From positions 124,001 through 188,000 of the forward strand of contig NZ_JAEPWM010000004.1 in the NCBI RefSeq assembly GCF_016654015.1: a stretch of 64,000 nucleotides of DNA, written 5' to 3'. Source of the stretch: Ramlibacter ginsenosidimutans. Lineage in GTDB: Bacteria > Pseudomonadota > Gammaproteobacteria > Burkholderiales > Burkholderiaceae_C. Below the pieces are notes generated by a model. It was not told where the DNA came from. It did no database searches and saw only the letters and a list, made by a program, of their open reading frames with translations. The position numbers and the translations under genes were made by a program. Numbering within the stretch: the stretch's first letter is position 1; the number at the start of each line of letters is the position of its first letter. Shown piece by piece: positions 40,477 to 50,457 of the stretch.

Positions 40477-42705
40477 CTACTCCGGCAGGCCGGCCAGCAG
40501 CTTGTCGAGCGTGATCGGAAAATCGCGCACGCGCACGCCGCAGGCGTTGTAGATCGCGTTGGCGACCGCCCCGGCGGCGCCGCTGATGCCCAGCTCGCCG
40601 AGGCCCTTGATCTTCAGCGGATTGGTCTTGTCGTCCACTTCCGGCAGCAGGATCGCCTCGATGGCAGGGATGTCTGCGTGGACGGGCACGTGGTACTCGG
40701 CGATGTCGTGGTTGGCGAAGTAGCCGTAGCGCCCATCGATCGCCGCTTCCTCTTCGAGCGCGATGCCCACTCCCCACACCATCCCGCCCAGCAACTGCGA
40801 GCGCGCCGTCTTCGCGTTCAGGATGCGCCCGGCCGCGAACACGCCCAGCATGCGGCGCAGGCGTACTTCGCCGCTGTGCGTGTCCACCGCGACTTCGGCG
40901 AAGAACGCGCCATACGACATCTGCGTGTACTTCTCCTCCATGTCGCCGGGCTGGATCTCGCCATCGGCTTCGATGCCGTCCGCGCCCGCGAGCTTCGCGA
41001 GGGAGGCGGTCTTGCCACTACCGTGCACCTGCCCGTCGGAGAACACGGCATCTTCCGGCGCGATGCCGGCCGACTGGGCGAGCTTGTGCCGCAGCGCCTC
41101 GCAGGCCTCGAACAAGGCCGAACCCGCGGTGGCCGCCCCGAAGGAGCCGCCCGAGCCCGCCGTCTCCGGGAAGTCGCTGTCGCCCAGCTCCATGCGCACC
41201 TGCCCGGGCTGCAGGCCCAGCATCTCGGCGGCGATCTGCGTCAACACCGTGTAGCTGCCCGTTCCGATGTCGGTCATGGCCATGCGCGCGACCAGCACCC
41301 CGTCGGCGCCCAGCTTCACCTTGCACTTGCCTTTCTGCAGCTTGTTGGATCGCGAAGCGGAAGCCATGCCCATGCCGACCAGGAAGCGGCCGTCGCGCAC
41401 CTGACCCGGCGTCGCATTGCGCCGGTCCCACCCGAAGCGTCGCGCGCCCTCTTCCAGGCAGGCCACCAGCTGGCGCGTCGAGTAGGGCACGTGCTTCTCC
41501 GGATCCTCCTCGGGCTCGTTGGCGATGCGCAGTTGCACCGGGTCCATGCCGAGCGCACACGCGAGTTCGTCCATCGCGCACTCCAGCACCGGCATGCCGA
41601 CGGCCTCGCCCGGCGAGCGGCAGGAGTCCGCGACCGGCAGGTCCAGCTTCACGCGGCGCATGCGCGTCATGCGGTTGGGCGCCGCGTAGAGCGAGCGCGT
41701 GGACGTGCACATCGGCTCCAGGTAGTCGTCCAGGCGCGCCGAGTGGCACCAGCCCTCGTGCGCGATCGCCACCAGCTTGCCGTCGCGGCCCGCGCCCAGG
41801 CGCACGCGCTGGATCGTGTCGGGCCGGTGGCTGGTCACGTGGAACATCTGCTGGCGCGTGAGCGCCGTCTTCACGGGCCGCTTGAGCACGCGCGACGCGA
41901 GCACGGACAGGATCACATCGTCCCACACCGGCAGCTTGCCGCCGAAGCCGCCGCCGATATGGCGGCTGACGATGCGCACCTTGTCCGGCGGAATCTGCAG
42001 CGTGTTGGCGACGCGCTTCTGCGCGCTGTCCAGGAGCTGCGTCGAGCAATGCACGACGACGCGGTCGCCCTCCCACCACGCGGTGGTGGCGTGCGGCTCC
42101 ATCTGCGCGTGGATGTGCACGGGCGTCGTGTACTGCACATCCACGTGCACATCGGCGCTGGCGAACGCCGTCTCGAAATCGCCTTCGCTCGTGTCCGGCT
42201 GCTTGCCTTCGTCCTCGCCGGGCTTCTCGGCCTGGGCTAGATGCTCCTTCATCACGTACTCGCCGGCCATGGACTCGTACTCCACGCGCACGAGGAAGCT
42301 GGCCGCGCGGGCCTGCTCCAGGGTCTCGGCCACCACGAAGGCCGCCGGCACGCCGTAGTGCGGCACCACCGCATCGCCCAAGCTGGGATGCGGGCGATCG
42401 AAGCGCTGGCTCTCCGTGAGCCGGAAGCCCGCCTGCTCCGGTGCGTTGAGGTGCGTCATCACGAAGACCACGCCGGGCGCGCGCTCGGCTTCGCGCGTGT
42501 CCACCGAAACGATGCGGCCGCAACCGATCGCGGCCTCCACGAGCCAGCCGTACAGCGGCGGCTGCGGCGCCTCCTGCACCTCGTAGGCGTAGGGCGCGGT
42601 GCCACTGACCTTTTGCGGACCATCGACGCGATCGAGGGCCAGGCCGATGAGGCCTTGCCGGTTGACGTCCAGCGCATTGCGCGGCGCCGGTTGGTTCATC
42701 TGCAT
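40477..42705 (-). CDS. paoC: molybdenum hydroxylase large subunit (PaoC/xanthine dehydrogenase type)
   Basis: A 742-residue molybdopterin-cytosine-dinucleotide subunit of the xanthine dehydrogenase family. Seen: QMEPHATTAWW, RHIGGGFGGKLPVW (cofactor binding) and the catalytic-base Glu in KGLGELGISGA. Its length and partners match E. coli PaoC, which oxidises aromatic aldehydes. It ends the paoABC-like operon, following paoB by 10 bp. GAGGGG lies upstream of the ATG at 42705. Substrate identity is inferred. A dedicated maturation factor (PaoD/XdhC) was not found in the window. Confidence 0.85.
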   Translation of the reverse strand: MQMNQPAPRNALDVNRQGLIGLALDRVDGPQKVSGTAPYAYEVQEAPQPPLYGWLVEAAIGCGRIVSVDTREAERAPGVVFVMTHLNAPEQAGFRLTESQRFDRPHPSLGDAVVPHYGVPAAFVVAETLEQARAASFLVRVEYESMAGEYVMKEHLAQAEKPGEDEGKQPDTSEGDFETAFASADVHVDVQYTTPVHIHAQMEPHATTAWWEGDRVVVHCSTQLLDSAQKRVANTLQIPPDKVRIVSRHIGGGFGGKLPVWDDVILSVLASRVLKRPVKTALTRQQMFHVTSHRPDTIQRVRLGAGRDGKLVAIAHEGWCHSARLDDYLEPMCTSTRSLYAAPNRMTRMRRVKLDLPVADSCRSPGEAVGMPVLECAMDELACALGMDPVQLRIANEPEEDPEKHVPYSTRQLVACLEEGARRFGWDRRNATPGQVRDGRFLVGMGMASASRSNKLQKGKCKVKLGADGVLVARMAMTDIGTGSYTVLTQIAAEMLGLQPGQVRMELGDSDFPETAGSGGSFGAATAGSALFEACEALRHKLAQSAGIAPEDAVFSDGQVHGSGKTASLAKLAGADGIEADGEIQPGDMEEKYTQMSYGAFFAEVAVDTHSGEVRLRRMLGVFAAGRILNAKTARSQLLGGMVWGVGIALEEEAAIDGRYGYFANHDIAEYHVPVHADIPAIEAILLPEVDDKTNPLKIKGLGELGISGAAGAVANAIYNACGVRVRDFPITLDKLLAGLPE

Positions 42706-42715
42706 GCGGGTCCCC

Positions 42716-43693
42716 TCAGGCGCTTGCTTCCTGGAGCACGCCGGCGAGCACGCGGCGGACCAGCGGAATCTTGAAGTCGTTGTCGCCGTAGCCGCGCGCG
42801 CCCTGCAGCACCGCGTCGGCGGCCTGCGCGGCCCCTTGCTGCGGCTGGGCCTTCGCGAGCGCCTGCTCGGCATCGGGCACGCGCCAGGGCTGGTGCGCGA
42901 TGCCGCCGAAGGCGAGGCGGGCGTTGCGGATCGCGCCGTCGGCGGCGTCGACGATGGCCGCGACCGACACCAGCGCGAAGGCATACGAGGCGCGGTCGCG
43001 CACCTTGCGGTACACCTGCTTGCCGGGCGGCGGTGGCGGCAGCACGACGGAGGTGATCAGCTCGCCGTGGGCGAGATTGGTGTCGATGTGCGGCGTGTCG
43101 CCCGGCAGCCGGTAGAAATCGGCGATCGGGATCACGCGCCTGCGACCACTGCCCTGGACGGTCTCCACCTGTGCATCGAGCACGCGCATGGCCACGGCCA
43201 TGTCGGAAGGATGCGTGGCGATGCACTGCTCGCTGGTGCCGACGATCGCGTGATTGCGCGTGAAGCCGCCGAGGGCGGCGCAGCCCGAGCCGGGCGTGCG
43301 CTTGTTGCAGGGCTTGCCGGGGTCGTAGAAGTAGTAGCAGCGCGTGCGCTGCAGCAGGTTGCCGCCGGTGGTGGCCTTGTTGCGCAGCTGCGCCGAGGCG
43401 CCGGCGAGCAGCGCCCGGCTCAGCACCGGATAGCGCGAACGCACGCGTGCGTCGGCGGCCAGGTCGCTGTTGCGCACGAGCGTGCCGATGCGCAGCCCGC
43501 CCTCCTGGGTGTCCTCGACGCGGTCGAGGCCCAGGCGGTTGACGTCCACCAGGTGCACGGGCGTCTCGACCTGGATCTTCATCAGGTCCAGCAGGTTGGT
43601 GCCGCCGGCGATGAACTTCGCGCCCTCGCGCCCCGTCACCGCCTGCGCGGCGGCTTCCACGCTGCTCGCCCGCTCGTACGTGAAGGCTTTCAT
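42716..43693 (-). CDS. paoB: molybdenum hydroxylase FAD subunit (PaoB type)
   Basis: A 325-residue FAD-binding subunit: [14 protein letters not shown] and [15 protein letters not shown] contact FAD. A Cys cluster at about residues 128-147 ([20 protein letters not shown]) matches the extra [4Fe-4S] centre of PaoB-type enzymes, which classical xanthine dehydrogenase lacks. It overlaps the FeS subunit gene as ATGA and precedes paoC by 10 bp. It passes electrons from the [2Fe-2S] subunit to an acceptor. Confidence 0.87.
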   Translation of the reverse strand: MKAFTYERASSVEAAAQAVTGREGAKFIAGGTNLLDLMKIQVETPVHLVDVNRLGLDRVEDTQEGGLRIGTLVRNSDLAADARVRSRYPVLSRALLAGASAQLRNKATTGGNLLQRTRCYYFYDPGKPCNKRTPGSGCAALGGFTRNHAIVGTSEQCIATHPSDMAVAMRVLDAQVETVQGSGRRRVIPIADFYRLPGDTPHIDTNLAHGELITSVVLPPPPPGKQVYRKVRDRASYAFALVSVAAIVDAADGAIRNARLAFGGIAHQPWRVPDAEQALAKAQPQQGAAQAADAVLQGARGYGDNDFKIPLVRRVLAGVLQEASA

Positions 43694-44280
43694 CGCGCTT
43701 CCCCCACTTCGCGGATCGCCGCGACGATGTTGGGGTACGCGCTGCAGCGGCACAGGTTGCCGCTCATGCGCTCGCGGATTTCCTCGTCGCTGAATGCGGG
43801 CGGCTGCTGCAGGTCTGCGGTGACGTGGCTGGGCATGCCGTCGCGCAGCTCCTGCAGCATGGCCTGCGCGGAGCAGATCTGCCCAGGCGTGCAGTAGCCG
43901 CACTGGAAGCCGTCGTGCTTCAGGAACGCGGCTTGCAGCGCATGGAGCTGGCCCGGCTGGCCCAGGCCTTCGATCGTGGTGACCTCGTCGCCCTCGTGCA
44001 TCACCGCCAGCGTGAGGCAGCTGTTGATGCGGCGGCCGCCGACCAGCACCGTGCAGGCGCCGCACTGGCCGTGGTCGCAGCCCTTCTTGGTGCCGGTGAG
44101 CTGCAAGTGCTCGCGCAAGGCGTCGAGCAGGGACGTGCGTGGGTCGAGCTGCAACTCGCGCACCTGGCCATTGATGCTCAGGCGGACGTTGATCGCGTCG
44201 GGCGGCGCTGCGGGGCGCAGCACCAGGGCCGTCGTGGATTCAAACGGGGTGTCCCCTTCGGGACGATCTTTCTCTGCCAT
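43690..44280 (-). CDS. paoA: molybdenum hydroxylase [2Fe-2S] subunit (PaoA type)
   Basis: A 196-residue iron-sulfur subunit with both cluster-binding regions: the plant-ferredoxin-type [12 protein letters not shown]...NSC and the C-terminal CGYCTPGQ...CRCSAYP. Unlike E. coli PaoA it has no twin-arginine leader: the N-terminus is a short hydrophilic extension ([15 protein letters not shown]), so the complex is probably cytoplasmic. It is the first gene of the operon and overlaps paoB by 4 bp. The upstream gap holds a GTAGGCTGG repeat. Confidence 0.87.
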   Translation of the reverse strand: MAEKDRPEGDTPFESTTALVLRPAAPPDAINVRLSINGQVRELQLDPRTSLLDALREHLQLTGTKKGCDHGQCGACTVLVGGRRINSCLTLAVMHEGDEVTTIEGLGQPGQLHALQAAFLKHDGFQCGYCTPGQICSAQAMLQELRDGMPSHVTADLQQPPAFSDEEIRERMSGNLCRCSAYPNIVAAIREVGEAR

Positions 44281-44382
44281 GGACTCTCCCGATGGGAGCG
44301 CCCAGTCTAGGCAGGCGTCGTGCGACAGCGGCGCGCGTTTCGCGCAGGGCAGTGTGGGTGCGCGCCTACGTCTCGCTGGATG

Positions 44383-44475
44383 GCTGGGGTTCGCTGGGGT
44401 TCGCTCGCGCTCACCGCCAGCCTACGGGAGAGGCCGGATTCGGTAGGCTGGCGGTGAGCGCCAGCGAACCCCAGC
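44383..44475. repeat. GTAGGCTGG palindromic repeat, rearranged copy
   Basis: The two arms are present but in inside-out order: GCTGGGG...CAGCCTAC at 44383-44425 and GTAGGCTGG...ACCCCAGC at 44443-44475. The left arm has a duplicated GCTGGGGTTC unit. The element ends directly against the polA stop codon at 44476. Confidence 0.8.
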
Positions 44476-47310
44476 TCAATGCGCCTCTTCCCAGTTGGCG
44501 CCGACGCCGATCTCGGCGAGCAGCGGTACGCGCAGTTCCGCCACGCCGGCCATGATGCGCGGGATCTCGACGCGCAACCACTCCACCTCGTCCTCGGGCA
44601 CCTCGAACACCAGTTCGTCGTGCACCTGCATGATCATCTTCGTGCGGCGCTGCTGGGCGTCGAGCACCTGCTGCACCTTCACCATGGCCAGCTTGATCAG
44701 GTCGGCGGCCGTGCCCTGCATGGGCGCGTTGATGGCCTGCCGCTCCGCGCTGCCGCGCCGCGGCCCGTTGGGCGAATTGATCTCCGGCAGGTAGAGCCGG
44801 CGGCCGAACACCGTCTCGACGTACCCCTTGCTCTTGGCCGACAGCCGCGTCTCGTCCATGTACTGCTTCACGCCGGGGTAGCGCTGGAAGTAGCGGTCGA
44901 TGTAGCTCTTCGCCGCCGCCGTCTCGATGCCGAGGTTGCGCGCCAGCCCGAAGCTGCTCATGCCGTAGATCAGGCCGAAGTTGATGACCTTCGCGTAACG
45001 GCGCTGCTCGCTCGACACCTGGTCCAGGCCGACCCCGAACACTTCCGAGGCGGTGGCGCGGTGCACGTCCATGTTCTCGCGGAAGGCCCGCAGCAGCGCC
45101 TCGTCCTCGCTGATGTGCGCCATGATGCGCAGCTCGATCTGGCTGTAGTCGGCGCTCGCAATGCGCGATCCCGGCGGCGCGACGAAGGCTTCGCGGATGC
45201 GCCGTCCTTCCGCCGTGCGCACGGGGATGTTCTGCAGGTTCGGGTCGTTGCTGGACAGCCGCCCCGTCACCGCCACCGCCTGCGCGTAATGCGTGTGCAC
45301 GCGCCCCGTGCGCGGGTGCTGCATCTGCGGCAGCTTGTCGGTGTACGTGCCTTTCAGCTTCGAGAGCCCCCGGTGCTCGAGGATCTTGGCCGGCAGCGGA
45401 TAGTCCTCCGCCAGCTTCTCCAGCACCTCTTCGTCGGTGCTCGGCGCCCCGCTCGCCGTCTTCTTCACGACCGGCAGCCCCAGCTTGACGAAGAACACCT
45501 CGCCGATCTGCTTGGGACTGCCCAGGTTGAACGGCTGGCCCGCGAGTTCGTGCGCCTCGCGTTCCAGCTGCATGATGCGGTTGCCCAGCTCGTTGCCCTG
45601 CTGCGCGAGCGCCTGCGCGTCGATCAGCACGCCGTTGCGCTCGATGCGGAACAGCACCTCGCTGCACTCCATCTCCAGGTCGTAGATGAAGCGCAGCTTG
45701 CGGTCGTTCTCCAGCTTGGGCCAGAGCGCCAGGTGCACGTCCAGCGTCTGGTCCGAGTCCTCGCAGGAGTATTCGGCGGCCTTGTCGATCGGCACCTGGT
45801 TGAAGCCGATCTGGCTGGCGCCCTTGCCCGCAACGGTTTCGTAGTCGATGCCGGTGCGCCCCAGGTGCCGCTCGGCGAGGCTCGCGAGACCGTGCGGCTT
45901 GTGCACTTCCAGCACGTAGCTTTCCAGCATGGTGTCGTGCACGTAGCCGCGCACCTCGATGCCGTGGTTGGCGAACACGTGGCGGTCGTACTTCACGTGC
46001 TGGCCGAGCTTGTGCTTGTCCGGGTTTTCCAGCCAGGGCTTCAGGCGCTGCAGCACTTCCTCGCGCGGCAGCTGGTCGGGCGCGCCCTGGTAGTCGTGCG
46101 ACAGCGGGATGTAGGCGGCCAGGCCCGGTTCGGTGCTGAAGGACAGGCCCACGATGCGCGCCAGCATCTCGTCGAGCGAATCGGTTTCCGTGTCGAGCGC
46201 GACCAGCGCGGCCGCCTCGATGCGACCCAGCCAGGTCTCGAACTGCTCCCACGTGAAGATCGTTTCGTAGTGCAGCGTCGTGGCCTGCGACAGCCCGGAG
46301 AGGTCCGGCTCTTCGTAGCCGCCGCGCTGGATCGGCACCGGCCGTGCGCGGCCCGCCTTCGCGTGCTCCTCCAGCAGCTCCGGCGGCACCGCGTGCTCCT
46401 CCAGCTGCTTCACCAGGCCCTTGAAGCCGAAGCGTTCGTAGAACTCCTTCAGCTTCTCGACGTCCTGGCCGCCGATGACGATGTCCTCCAGCTCGGGGAA
46501 GCCCGGGATGTGGTCCTTCAGGTCGCAGTCCGTCCGGACGGTCAGCAGGTGCCGGCCCTTGGGCAGCCAGTCCAGCGCCTTGCGCAGGTTCTCGCCCACC
46601 GCGCCCTTCACCTCGTGCGCCCGCTCGATCAGGTTGTCCAGGGACCCGAACTCCTTCAGCAGCTTGACGGCCGTCTTCGGCCCGACCTTGTCGACGCCGG
46701 GCACGTTGTCCACCGAGTCGCCGACGAGTGTCTGGTAGTCCACCATGAGGCGCGGCGGCACCCCGAACTCCACCTCCACGCCGGTCATGTCGCGCTTGCG
46801 GTCGTTCATGGTGTCGATCACCGTCACGTGCTCGTTCACCAGTTGCGACAAGTCCTTGTCGCCGCTGGAGATCACCGTCACCAGCCCGCGCTGGGTGGCC
46901 ATGCAGGCCAGCGTGCCGATCACGTCGTCGGCCTCCACGCCGGGCACGTTCAGCACCTTCCAACCGAGCAGGCGCACCACCTCGTGGATCGGCTCGATCT
47001 GGGCGCGCAGGTCGTCGGGCATGGGCGAGCGCGTCGCCTTGTAGTCGGGGAAGACCTCGTCGCGGAAGGTCTTGCCGGGCGCGTCGAACACGCAGGCCGC
47101 GTAGTCGGCGCGGATGTCGCGGCGCAGCTTCTGCAGCATGTTGATCATTCCGCGGATCGCGCCGGTGGCGGCGCTGGTCGGATCGCCGGGAACGGCCCGC
47201 AGGTCGGGCATCGCGTGGTAGGCCCGGTACAGGTAGCTGGATCCGTCCACCAGCAGCAGCACCTTGGGTTCGGGTTGGGGGACTGCGTCCGTCTCGCTCA
47301 TGGCGGACAT
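44476..47310 (-). CDS. polA: DNA polymerase I
   Basis: A 944-residue family A polymerase with all three domains: 5'-3' exonuclease (about 15-300; LLLVDGSSYLYRAYHAM), 3'-5' proofreading exonuclease with its DxE motif intact (ALDTETDSLDE near residue 400) and the polymerase core (SADYSQIELRIMAHISED, KVINFGLIYGMSSFG, QVHDELVFEV). It repairs DNA and processes Okazaki fragments. Two close ATGs occur, 47310 and 47301; the former is used. A DUF2782 gene is divergent upstream and a GTAGGCTGG repeat abuts the stop codon. Confidence 0.97.
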   Translation of the reverse strand: MSAMSETDAVPQPEPKVLLLVDGSSYLYRAYHAMPDLRAVPGDPTSAATGAIRGMINMLQKLRRDIRADYAACVFDAPGKTFRDEVFPDYKATRSPMPDDLRAQIEPIHEVVRLLGWKVLNVPGVEADDVIGTLACMATQRGLVTVISSGDKDLSQLVNEHVTVIDTMNDRKRDMTGVEVEFGVPPRLMVDYQTLVGDSVDNVPGVDKVGPKTAVKLLKEFGSLDNLIERAHEVKGAVGENLRKALDWLPKGRHLLTVRTDCDLKDHIPGFPELEDIVIGGQDVEKLKEFYERFGFKGLVKQLEEHAVPPELLEEHAKAGRARPVPIQRGGYEEPDLSGLSQATTLHYETIFTWEQFETWLGRIEAAALVALDTETDSLDEMLARIVGLSFSTEPGLAAYIPLSHDYQGAPDQLPREEVLQRLKPWLENPDKHKLGQHVKYDRHVFANHGIEVRGYVHDTMLESYVLEVHKPHGLASLAERHLGRTGIDYETVAGKGASQIGFNQVPIDKAAEYSCEDSDQTLDVHLALWPKLENDRKLRFIYDLEMECSEVLFRIERNGVLIDAQALAQQGNELGNRIMQLEREAHELAGQPFNLGSPKQIGEVFFVKLGLPVVKKTASGAPSTDEEVLEKLAEDYPLPAKILEHRGLSKLKGTYTDKLPQMQHPRTGRVHTHYAQAVAVTGRLSSNDPNLQNIPVRTAEGRRIREAFVAPPGSRIASADYSQIELRIMAHISEDEALLRAFRENMDVHRATASEVFGVGLDQVSSEQRRYAKVINFGLIYGMSSFGLARNLGIETAAAKSYIDRYFQRYPGVKQYMDETRLSAKSKGYVETVFGRRLYLPEINSPNGPRRGSAERQAINAPMQGTAADLIKLAMVKVQQVLDAQQRRTKMIMQVHDELVFEVPEDEVEWLRVEIPRIMAGVAELRVPLLAEIGVGANWEEAH

Positions 47311-47372
47311 TGTGCCTGCCGGGCCCACGCGGGTCCGGGAGCGCGCGCCTCGCCCCGGCCTACAATCAGGGT

Positions 47373-47693
47373 ATGCGCACGCGTCTCGTCCTGCTCGTCC
47401 TCCTCGGTGCCGCCCTGCCCGCCTTCGCACAGGCGCCGGCGGAGCGCGAAAAGCTGGATCCGCGCAAGAACCAGAAGATCGAACACCTCACCGTGGAAGA
47501 CAAGAGCAACCGCATCGACGAGGTGCGCGTCGGCGGGCAGAGCCAGAGCGTGAAGGTGCAGCCCAAGGGCGCGCCGGCCTACGAGATGCAGCCCACCGAC
47601 CTGGCGCGCGGGGCCGGCGCTGCTGGCGCCGCCGACAGCCACGACGGCTTCGCGCAGCGCAAGCAGCGGGTCTGGAACGTCTTCGGCTTCTAG
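47373..47693 (+). CDS. secreted DUF2782 protein
   Basis: A 106-residue exported protein with a signal peptide (1-20, AFAQ) and the DUF2782 core EREKLDPRKNQKIEHLTVED...IDEVRVGGQSQS. Function unknown, but this gene is usually found between polA and thrB, as here. A TACAAT box at 47361-47366 lies only 6 nt before the ATG at 47373, so transcription may begin at the start codon (leaderless mRNA). thrB follows with no gap. Confidence 0.85.
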   Translation: MRTRLVLLVLLGAALPAFAQAPAEREKLDPRKNQKIEHLTVEDKSNRIDEVRVGGQSQSVKVQPKGAPAYEMQPTDLARGAGAAGAADSHDGFAQRKQRVWNVFGF

Positions 47694-48671
47694 ATGGCTG
47701 TTTTCACGGAGGTCTCGGAAGACGAGGCACGCGCGCTGCTGCGCGCGCTGAACCTCGGCGAGCTGCGCACGCTGCGCGGCATCCAGAGCGGGATCGAGAA
47801 CACCAATTATTTCGTCACCGCCGAAGACATGTTCGGCCAGCGCGAGTACGTGCTGACGCTGTTCGAGCGGCTCACGTTCGAGCAGCTGCCGTTCTACCTG
47901 CACCTGATGAAGCACCTGGCCCAGCACGGCATCCCCGTGCCGGACCCGGCCGCGGACCGCAGTGGCGACATCCTGCACACCGTCTGCGGCAAGCCGGCGG
48001 CGCTGGTGAACAAGCTCGAGGGCCAGCACGAACTCGCGCCGGGGCCGGATCATTGCGCGCAGGTCGGGGCCATGCTGGCGCGGATGCACCTGGCGGGCCG
48101 CGACTACCAGCGGCGGCAACCCAACCTGCGCGGGCTGGCGTGGTGGAACGAGACCGTTCCCGTGGTGCTGCCCTTCGTGAGCCCGGAACAGGCGATGCTC
48201 CTGCGCGGCGAACTCGCGTACCAGAACCATGTGGCAGCGAGCGCCGCCTATGCGGCCCTGCCCCGCGGCCCTGTGCACGCCGACCTGTTCCGCGACAACG
48301 TGATGTTCGAGCAGGGGCGGCTCAGCGGCTTCTTCGACTTCTATTTCGCGGGCGTGGACAGCTGGCTGTTCGACCTGGCCGTGTGCCTGAACGACTGGGC
48401 GATCGACCTGGCCACCGGCGCGCACGACGCTCCGCGTGCGCGCGCGTTCGTCGAAGCCTATGCCGCCGTGCGCCCCCTCACGCCGGCGGAGCGCCAGTTG
48501 CTGCCCGCCATGCTGCGGGCGGGCGCGCTGCGCTTCTGGATCTCCCGCCTGTGGGACTTCCACCTTCCGCGCGAAGCCTCGCTGCTCAAGCCGCACGACC
48601 CGAGCCACTTCGAGCGCGTGCTGCGCGAGCGCGTGCGCCGTCCGGTGAACGCTGCTGCGGTGCTGGCCTGA
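47694..48671 (+). CDS. thrB: homoserine kinase
   Basis: A 325-residue kinase of the aminoglycoside-phosphotransferase-like ThrB type used by many proteobacteria. Seen: GIENTNYFV near residue 35 (ATP loop) and the catalytic loop [11 protein letters not shown] near residue 197, followed by [16 protein letters not shown]. It phosphorylates homoserine in threonine synthesis. The ATG follows the DUF2782 stop directly, which suggests translational coupling. Length matches the family. Confidence 0.95.
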   Translation: MAVFTEVSEDEARALLRALNLGELRTLRGIQSGIENTNYFVTAEDMFGQREYVLTLFERLTFEQLPFYLHLMKHLAQHGIPVPDPAADRSGDILHTVCGKPAALVNKLEGQHELAPGPDHCAQVGAMLARMHLAGRDYQRRQPNLRGLAWWNETVPVVLPFVSPEQAMLLRGELAYQNHVAASAAYAALPRGPVHADLFRDNVMFEQGRLSGFFDFYFAGVDSWLFDLAVCLNDWAIDLATGAHDAPRARAFVEAYAAVRPLTPAERQLLPAMLRAGALRFWISRLWDFHLPREASLLKPHDPSHFERVLRERVRRPVNAAAVLA

Positions 48672-48800
48672 TGCGGCGCACGGCCACTGCGACGGCGACC
48701 CGGGCTGCAGGCCTGCGCCAAATCCGTCACGCCGCGCCGGCACGCGGGCGGACAACCGTCACTGCGCCGTGATCGAAGAACGACACCCGAGCCTCCTTCC

Positions 48801-49586
48801 GTGAAACTGAACATCGTTCCTGCGCGCACCGGCCTCCAGTGGGTGAAACTGGGCATGAGGACGTTCTTCCGGCAGCCGCTCGCGCTCACGGGGCTGTTCT
48901 TCATGTACATGGCGGTGGTGCTGGTGATCTCGCAAATCCCCGTTCTCGGCCCGATGCTCGGGGCCATGCTGGTGCCGGCGGCCACGCTGGGACTGATGGC
49001 GGCATCCGCGGAGGCGTCGAGCGGGCGCTTTCCCATGCCCACCGTGCTGCTCAGCGCCTTCCGTGCCGGGCGCCAGCGCGCACGCGCGATGCTGGTCCTG
49101 GGCGCGATCTACACCGCGGGGTCGCTGGTCGCGACCGGCCTGGGCACGCTGCTGGTCGGCGATGCCGGCAGCGGCGCGGCCGCCGATGCGCAGATGCCCG
49201 AGGTGGACACGCGCACGCTGCTGATCCTGCTGCTGCATTCGCCTTTGGTGGTGATGTTCTGGCATGCGCCGGCGCTCGTGCACTGGCACGGCGTCACGCC
49301 CGTGAAGAGCCTGTTCTTCAGCGTCGTCGCCTGCTTCCGCAACTTCGGCGCGCTGGCGGTGTACGGCGTCGCCTGGGTCATGGTGTTCGTGGCCATCGGC
49401 TTCCTGGTCAGCAGCGTCGGCCTGATGCTCGGCGGACTGGCGGTGGCGCGCAGCATCATGGTGCCCACGGTGCTGATCCTGGTCGCGATGTTTTCCACCT
49501 CGCTCTATTTCACGTTCCGCGACAGCTTCCGCGCCGACGACGCGACGGGCGAAGCGGGCCCACCCGGAGAAGAAAGCCACCCATGA
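48801..49586 (+). CDS. BPSS1780-type integral membrane protein
   Basis: A 261-residue membrane protein with about six hydrophobic segments (LALTGLFFMYMAVVLVISQI, AMLVPAATLGLMAASAEA and others), matching the BPSS1780 family of unknown function common in Burkholderiales. The start is a GTG at 48801. The stop overlaps the next gene as ATGA. It follows thrB by 129 bp of gene-free DNA. Confidence 0.78.
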   Translation: MKLNIVPARTGLQWVKLGMRTFFRQPLALTGLFFMYMAVVLVISQIPVLGPMLGAMLVPAATLGLMAASAEASSGRFPMPTVLLSAFRAGRQRARAMLVLGAIYTAGSLVATGLGTLLVGDAGSGAAADAQMPEVDTRTLLILLLHSPLVVMFWHAPALVHWHGVTPVKSLFFSVVACFRNFGALAVYGVAWVMVFVAIGFLVSSVGLMLGGLAVARSIMVPTVLILVAMFSTSLYFTFRDSFRADDATGEAGPPGEESHP

Positions 49587-50320
49587 GCCACCACATCCTG
49601 CAAGGACGCACCGAAGCCGAAGTGCTCTGGCATCGCCGGCGCAGCTTCCTGCAGGCGGCGGCGGCCTGGACGGCGATGGGGGGCTATGGCGCCGCACTCG
49701 CACAGCAGCGCAGCAACGTCGTGGAGCTGGCGGGCGATGCCTTCGTCAACGGCCAGAAGCTGCTGCAGGACCAGTACATCCAGACCGGCGACCAGATCGA
49801 GACCGGGCCGGACTCGCACCTGGTGTTCGTGATGGGCAACTCCGCCTTCCTGGTGCGGCAGAACTCGCGCATGACGGTGGAGCGCGGCGCCACCCTGAAC
49901 GCGGTCAGCGTGCTGCGCCTGATCACCGGCGCGATCGTCAGCGTGTGGAGCAAGGGCAACTCGCGCCAGATCACCACGCCGACGCTCACCGCCGGCATCC
50001 GGGGCACCGGCGTGTACACCGAGATCGCACCGGACGGCCGCACCTATTTCTGCAACTGCTACGGCACGGTGGAACTCTCCACCATGACCGACCGCGCGCT
50101 CTCCCGGTCGCAGTACCACCAGTCGTTCTGGGTCGACCCGCAGCCGCGCGCCGGCCGCCAGTTGGCGGCCGCGCCTGCGATCAACCACACGGACGAAGAG
50201 CTGGAGCGGCTCGCGGCCCTCACCGACCAGCGCACCGCCTGGCAGGAACTCGGTCGCAAGGGCGTGAAGGACGGAGCCGGTTACATGGATCCCGGCCACG
50301 TGCACCCGCTGGCGCGCTGA
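49583..50320 (+). CDS. FecR-domain protein with Tat-type leader
   Basis: A 245-residue protein with an RRRSFLQAAAAW twin-arginine-like leader and a FecR/beta-helix-type domain (LAGDAFVNGQKLLQDQYIQTGDQIETG, FLVRQNSRMTVE, TAGIRGTGVYTEI). Classical FecR proteins transmit iron-siderophore signals to ECF sigma factors, but neither a sigma factor gene nor a receptor gene is adjacent, and stand-alone FecR-domain proteins have varied roles. It overlaps the membrane protein gene by 4 bp, so the two probably work together in the envelope. No Cys cluster or enzyme motif is seen. Confidence 0.78.
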   Translation: MSHHILQGRTEAEVLWHRRRSFLQAAAAWTAMGGYGAALAQQRSNVVELAGDAFVNGQKLLQDQYIQTGDQIETGPDSHLVFVMGNSAFLVRQNSRMTVERGATLNAVSVLRLITGAIVSVWSKGNSRQITTPTLTAGIRGTGVYTEIAPDGRTYFCNCYGTVELSTMTDRALSRSQYHQSFWVDPQPRAGRQLAAAPAINHTDEELERLAALTDQRTAWQELGRKGVKDGAGYMDPGHVHPLAR

Positions 50321-50400
50321 GGCTTCGGTGGCCGTTCGTCGGCGGCGGCACGGGAATGGGGCTGCCGCGACGGAGTCGACGTGAAAGCGCAAATTCCCCC

Positions 50401-50428
50401 TTGGCTAACTGTAAGACTTTGTTAGACT
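50401..50428 (+). promoter_or_regulatory. putative sigma-70-type promoter
   Basis: TTGGCT (50401-50406), a 16-bp spacer and TAGACT (50423-50428) precede the hypothetical gene at 50458. The boxes fit a vegetative promoter moderately well, with GGGGGAG as ribosome-binding site further down. Confidence 0.45.
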
Positions 50429-50457
50429 GGCCGGATGCGAGCGAGTGAGGGGGAGCG

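Noticed and set aside
49583..50320. FecR-sigma factor signalling system
   Set aside because: No ECF sigma factor or TonB receptor gene is adjacent.
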